Source of the DNA: Larix sibirica
Lineage: Eukaryota; Streptophyta; Pinopsida; Pinales; Pinaceae
Direction: 5' to 3'
Assembly (NCBI GenBank): GCA_004151065.3
Contig: NWUY0303909450.1
Span: 1-11,944 of the forward strand
Length of the DNA stretch: 11,944 nucleotides
Shown piece after piece: positions 7,579-11,944 of this stretch. Position numbers and translations under genes: made by a program. The notes below the pieces were generated by a model. It was not told the origin of the DNA. It did not search any database and was given only the letters and a program-made list of their open reading frames with translations. Positions within the stretch are counted from its first letter, which is position 1, and each line of letters begins with the position of its first letter.

Positions 7579-10500
7579 TGAAGGTTATGTCTTTCAATTG
7601 CCAGGGTCTGGCTGGTCCCGATAAAAGATCAGCACTTTGGAGAGTGGTATCATTAGAACACCCAAATATCATTCGTCTTCAAGAAACTATGGGTGTTGGT
7701 GATGTGGTAAAGTCTTTGCTGGAGAGTTGGTTCAGTGGTTGGCCGTTTGTTACGTTGGATGCTCGTGGTCGTTCTGGTGGTCTGGCGATGGGCTGGAATG
7801 TTAGGACTGTTAAGATTCATATTATTTGGGGAATGGAATCTGCTCTTGGGATGTTATGTTCGGCTCTTGACATTGGTGAGGTGTTTTATGTGTTAAATGT
7901 TTATGGTCCTTATATCAACCACGTCCCCTTCTGGGACTTTCTCCTCCAGAATCCCTTGTTACAAGGTGGAGATTTATTGTTGGGAGGAGACCTCAATTTT
8001 TCCTTGGGTCAACCTGAAGTTTGGGGGCCTCGAGCTCGTTCTGATCCCCCGGTGGGTTACTTCACACATCGGCTTATGGACAACAATCTGATTGACACTG
8101 AACCCATTAAACTTAAGCCCACTTGGCGAAATAACCGGGCCGGAGATAATCGGGTGGTGAAGCGTCTTGATCGGTTCTTGGTTTTTGATTCCTTTGTGGA
8201 TAGATTCTTCCTCATGAGACAATGGGTGGGCTCAGGGGGGTCCTCTGATCATTTTCCTATTTTTATTGAACTACGCCCCAGTCCTGTCAAACCTTCGGGC
8301 CCTTTGAAGTTCAACAAGATTTGGTTGAAGGATGAGTCCTTTTTTAATCTGGTGCATTCCCTGTGGATCCCCTTTGAACCCAGGGCGGGGGTTTCGGCTT
8401 CCTTTCAGTTTGCAGCTAATATTAAGAGGGTTAAAAGACCTATCAAGGACTGGGCCCGTGAGAAGAGAATCAGGGAGGATAGGGAACTCAAGCAGATTGA
8501 GGAAGAGTTGGGTATTTTGTATGAGACTGGTACTGGGGGTTTGGGGTCTTTGGAGGAAAAGGCTTTTCTTGTTACTTTGGAAGGTAGAAGGAATACACTC
8601 TTGCTGGAAAAGGAGGAAACATGGCGGCTTAAGAGCCGGGCTCTCTGGATAGAGGCTGGTGACGAGAATACTAAATTTTTTCATGCTTATACGAAAGGGA
8701 GAAAGGTCGCCAATAGTATTTGGACTCTGGAGGATTCGTTGGGGGAAACTCAAACTTCCTTTGAGGGTATGGCTAGGGTGGGAGTTGAACACTTCCAACA
8801 TATTTTTAAGGCCCCGACTCTTGCTTCAGTGGCTGAAGTTGTTAGATTGGCTCAATTATTTCCCCCCTTTGTTGGTGATGAAGATAACCTGGTCCTCATG
8901 GAAGAGGTTTTTGAGGAGGAGCTGAAGGGGGTTCTTCACAGCTTTCAGAAAGATAAGAGCCCGAGACCGGATGGTTGGACCATTGAATTTCTTCTGGCTT
9001 TATATGATTTCTTGGGGGATGACCTTTTACAGATGTTTGAAGATACTCGTATCTCGGGTCGGATTTTGGCTGCCTTTAATTCTACCTTCATTGCACTTAT
9101 TCCTGAGAATGACAACCCTTCTTCTCTGGGTGATTTTAGACCCATTTCCTTGTGCAATTGTGTGTATAAGGTTGTGACAAAAATTATTGCTAGAAGGTTG
9201 AAAGTTATTTTGTCTCGGAATATCTCTGCTGAACAATTTGGCTTCTTGGAGGGTTGGCAGATTCATGAGGATATTGGGGTGGCACAGGAAGGTCTCCACA
9301 GTATTAAGTCAAAAAAGCTGAAAGGGGTTGTTCTTAAGATCGATCTCTCGAAGGCATATGATAAGGTTAGTTGGCTTTATATTCATTTGCTTCTTACTCA
9401 TATGGGCTTTGTTATGGGTTTTATCAGGTGGATCATGAGCTGCATCTCTTCGGTCTCCTTTTTTGTTCTCATTAATGGGGCGGTCTTCGTCAAGGGTGCC
9501 TGTTGTCACCTCTACTCTTTCTTCTGGTGGCGGAAGGGTCGAGTAGGGCACGTAAAGAAGCCAGTCGGATGGGCACTCTACAGGGCATTCAGGTGGCTCT
9601 GGAGTTTATCATTACACATCTACTCTTTGTGGACGATATTCTCATTTTATGTACCGGTTCGCATAGTGATGTGAATGCTCTCCGGGATATTCTTCAACTT
9701 TTTTCAAAAGCCACAGGAATGGAGATAAATGAAGGGAAATCGACGATGTCAGTGCATTTGTTAAGGTAGGCTGAGGTTCAGGATTTCAGAAGGGTTTTCC
9801 CTTTTACTATTTCTGACTTGAATGATGGCATTAAGTATTTGGGTTTTCATTTAAAGCCGAACACTTACACTAAACAGGATTGGAATTGGTTAATTGACAA
9901 ACTTCACAAAAGACTGAAAGTGTGGAGTCATAAGTGGCTTTCTTGGGCGGGCAGGCTGGTACTTGTGAAATCAGTTCTGGAGGCTATTCCAGTTTATTGG
10001 ATGTCTTTATCTTGGATTCCTAAAGGGACTTTGGAGAAGGCACGAAAAATCTGCTTCCGCTTCCTCTAGAGTGGAAAAGGGGATTTTGTATCTCCTTGGG
10101 TAAGATGGCAACGGATTGCGGTTCCTAAGGATTTGGGTGGTTGGGGGTTGAAAAACATATTTTTATTCTTCAAAGCGCTGGCGGCTAAAGGGAGTTGGAG
10201 GATTTTGAAAATTGTTAGTCTTTGGACTACGGTGGTCATTCAGAAATACATTGCACCAGATACTATTTTGGACTGGGTGAGAAACCCTTTGAAGAATCAT
10301 CGAGGAGGATCAGTCATTTGGAAAGAGTTAATTGCATATTTTCCGGTTGTTGGTAACCTGCTGGCTTGGGACATTGGTAATGGTAGGTGTCTGCGGGTTG
10401 GGGAGGATCCCTGGTTTGGCTGTGAAGGCCGACATCTTTTGTCGGACAGCACGGTGGCTTCTCTCTGGACTCAAGGTATCGTCTTCTTGTCTCAGTTGGC

Positions 10501-11695
10501 GGACAATGTGCAGGACAGACCCTGGATACAATCTTGGCGGGCAATTAACACTTTGGAATTATCTGCCATTGAACAAGAGGAACTGAGGCTTTATTATAGG
10601 GAACTAATCCATTCTCAAGTTCTACTTTGGGACAGGGATGATAACCTAGTGTGGGAAGGTGCTCCGACGAGCCAATATTCTCCGAAGAATGGGTATATTA
10701 GCCTTAGTATTTTTGATAATCCTCAGGATCTAGTGTGGTGGTGGAAACCACTATGGAAGTTGAAGTGTCCTATGAAACAAAGGTTGTTTATGTGGAATCT
10801 TCTTGAAAACAAGGCACCAACCTGGGATAATCTTTAGAAGAAGAATTGGGCTGGGCCGGGATGGTGCATTCTGTGCAAAGCGGCGGAGAAGACTATTTTG
10901 CACTTATTTATTCAGTGCCCCTTTATGACTAGTGTTTGGGTTGAGTGCTCATTGTTATGTAGTTTCCAGTGCTCTTGGGAAGGGAATTCGATGGTGCATG
11001 CTTGGGCCAGTTGGAATGCTGACCCTTCTTACAAATCGGTGAAAGCTTTATCCTTGATGGTCTGCTAGGGTATCTGGCTGGCACAGAATAACCTACTTTT
11101 TTCTGAGAAGACTTGTACCCCTGGCATTTTTGCAGCTCTTATATGTGGCTTCCTCTCTGCATTTCCATAACATATCAGAGCTACCAAACAACAGGAGATT
11201 CCAGAGGTGGATATTGACCGGACTACTCCATGGGGATTTTTTGATGGTGCTACCATTGACAATGTGTGTGGGGGTGGGGCCGTTCTTCATGTCTCAATCT
11301 CGCACTACTTCTATCTCTATTGGGGGCTGGGAGCAGGCAGGAACAATTTTGCTGAACTCATGAGCTTCAAACTCCTTTTAATGTTTGCTATTGAAAAAGG
11401 CTGTCACAATCTTAATGTGTTTGGTGATTCTATGAATGTCATTAATTAGTCTTAGGGAATCCAACAGTTCAGAGATATTAGATTAGAAAATATCCTACAG
11501 CAGATCTGCGATCTGCAGCTCTCATTTATAAACTTTTATTGCAGACATGTTTATAGGGAGAATAACTCAGAGGCGGACGCGGATTCTAAGGAGGGCAGGA
11601 ACTTGGCAATGGGGATGTGGAAAGTAAAAGAATTTCGTGATGGAATTTCACATGAATATTATCATCGGCCTTTTATTGAGGATGCGACTCTATAA
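7578..11695 (+). pseudogene. LINE ORF2: endonuclease / reverse transcriptase / RNase H polyprotein, broken
   Basis: ORF2 makes the enzyme for target-primed reverse transcription. The frame from ATG 7578 is open to 9674. It starts with an AP-type endonuclease of about 230 residues: FNCQGL, QET (E36), SGGLAMGW, VLNVYGP, LGGDLNF (D138, N140), RLDRFL and SDH (D224, H225), so its key residues look intact. The reverse transcriptase follows: SPRPDGW (usually SPGPDGW), DFRPISLCN (near 520), EQFGFLEG, KIDLSKAYD (catalytic D589). Right after VLING (9465-9479) about 28 bases seem missing, and the true frame resumes two bases later as GLRQGCLLSPLLF. It then runs through LLFVDDILIL (FVDD 9626-9637), YLGFHLKPN, AGRLVLVKSVLEAIPVYWMS, GGWGLKN, a zf-RVT finger with CILC, H and C (10865-10918), and RNase H (about 11231-11640). 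Seven in-frame stops lie at 9767, 10067, 10835, 11066, 11168, 11447 and 11453; the frame ends at TAA 11693-11695. The repaired size is about 1,370-1,380 codons. Confidence 0.95.
11231..11640 (+). other. RNase H domain at the C-terminus of LINE ORF2
   Basis: This RVT_3-like domain would cut RNA in the RNA-DNA hybrid. In the third-frame reading it starts WGFFDGA (Asp codon 11243), then NNFAEL (Glu 11354), NVFGDSMNVIN (Asp 11426) and NNSEADADSKEG (Asp 11576): the four acidic residues expected of RNase H. Two TAG codons at 11447 and 11453, right after NVIN, break it; INW is the usual sequence at the first. The domain is known in one branch of plant L1 elements and absent from mammalian L1. Confidence 0.85.
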
Positions 11696-11944
11696 TTGGG
11701 AACTTCATTTTGATATCTCCCTGTTATTTAATTTTGTGAACAGTGATCTGTATGGACTGTTTTCCTTTTTTAAGACTCATATTTTGATGTATCTATTGAG
11801 GCTCGGGAAGTCGATTGTAACACATTTCTATTATTGAACTTCACAGTCATGGCATAGTATGCTGAATGTACTCAATATCTCAGGGAGATATGCGAACTCT
11901 TCATATTTACAAGTTTTATACTTGTTACCGCATGCACACCAGTT
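11696..11944 (+). other. LINE 3' untranslated region (end not reached or not recognisable)
   Basis: After the ORF2 stop there are 249 T-rich bases with no further coding match. A perfect hairpin ATATCTC-AGG-GAGATAT lies at 11875-11891 and a second, ACAAGT-TTTAT-ACTTGT, at 11909-11925. There is no poly(A) run or simple-repeat tail before the window ends. The host junction may lie inside this stretch or just beyond it. Confidence 0.5.

Larger units (their letters stand above)
5270..11944 (+). mobile_element. Degenerate L1-clade LINE (non-LTR retrotransposon) with RNase H
   Basis: The order is a 5' leader of about 490 bases, a gag-like ORF1 with DUF4283 and CCHC knuckle, then an ORF2 polyprotein with AP endonuclease, reverse transcriptase, zf-RVT region and RNase H, then a 3' region. 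This is the layout of the RNase H-bearing plant L1 lineage. There are no long terminal repeats, integrase or protease, which rules out an LTR element. The copy looks long at the 5' side rather than 5'-truncated, because a full ORF1 start and a promoter-like leader are present. It is dead: one frameshift in each ORF and eight premature stops. The 5' edge is estimated from the switch out of AT-rich DNA near 5250. The 3' edge, tail and target-site duplication were not found, so both ends are approximate. Confidence 0.93.

Noticed and set aside
8271-8801. Minus-strand 176-codon open frame inside ORF2
   Set aside because: It is fully antisense to the endonuclease-RT linker of ORF2, which is well supported. 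It is a shadow frame.
5255-11850. Candidate LINE target-site duplications (ACTTCACA near 5262 and 11840; GAAGTCGA near 5272 and 11808)
   Set aside because: Matches are only 8 bases, are not placed next to a poly(A) tail, and are expected by chance at this length.

Overview
This window is nuclear DNA from a land plant. It has GT-AG spliced genes with short introns, a plant-type methionine synthase, and a plant L1-clade LINE. I cannot name the species. The synthase differs from the angiosperm consensus at several places, so I make no closer placement.

Left part (1 to about 3340, minus strand): the 5' two-thirds of a cobalamin-independent methionine synthase gene (METE). Eight coding exons give about 457 uninterrupted residues: the whole N-terminal domain and the start of the C-terminal catalytic domain. 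The zinc-binding catalytic half lies beyond base 1. Upstream of the ATG are an apparent 5'UTR intron, a 5'UTR exon, a TATA box and a GC-rich promoter with a G-box.

Middle (about 3700 to 5260): AT-rich intergenic DNA with no recognisable gene. It holds a compact 44-base foldback, a perfect 33-bp tandem duplication, and other short duplications.

Right part (about 5270 to the window end, plus strand): a long but decayed L1-clade LINE retrotransposon. A 5' leader with housekeeping-type promoter motifs (TGGGCY, telo box) precedes ORF1, a gag-like RNA-binding protein with a DUF4283 domain and a CCHC zinc knuckle. ORF1 joins ORF2 through a one-base TAATG stop/start overlap. ORF2 encodes an AP-type endonuclease, reverse transcriptase, a zf-RVT zinc-finger region and a C-terminal RNase H. 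Each ORF has one frameshift. Eight premature stops lie in the reconstructed frames, and nearly all can be explained by C-to-T or G-to-A transitions, as expected of an old, cytosine-methylated copy. The 3' region has two small hairpins; no poly(A) tail or target-site duplication is visible, so the 3' end may lie outside the window.

The host gene and the LINE show no functional link. I see no wholly new system. The points most worth checking are the TAATG coupling, the RNase H tail, the methylation-like decay pattern and the 3' hairpins.
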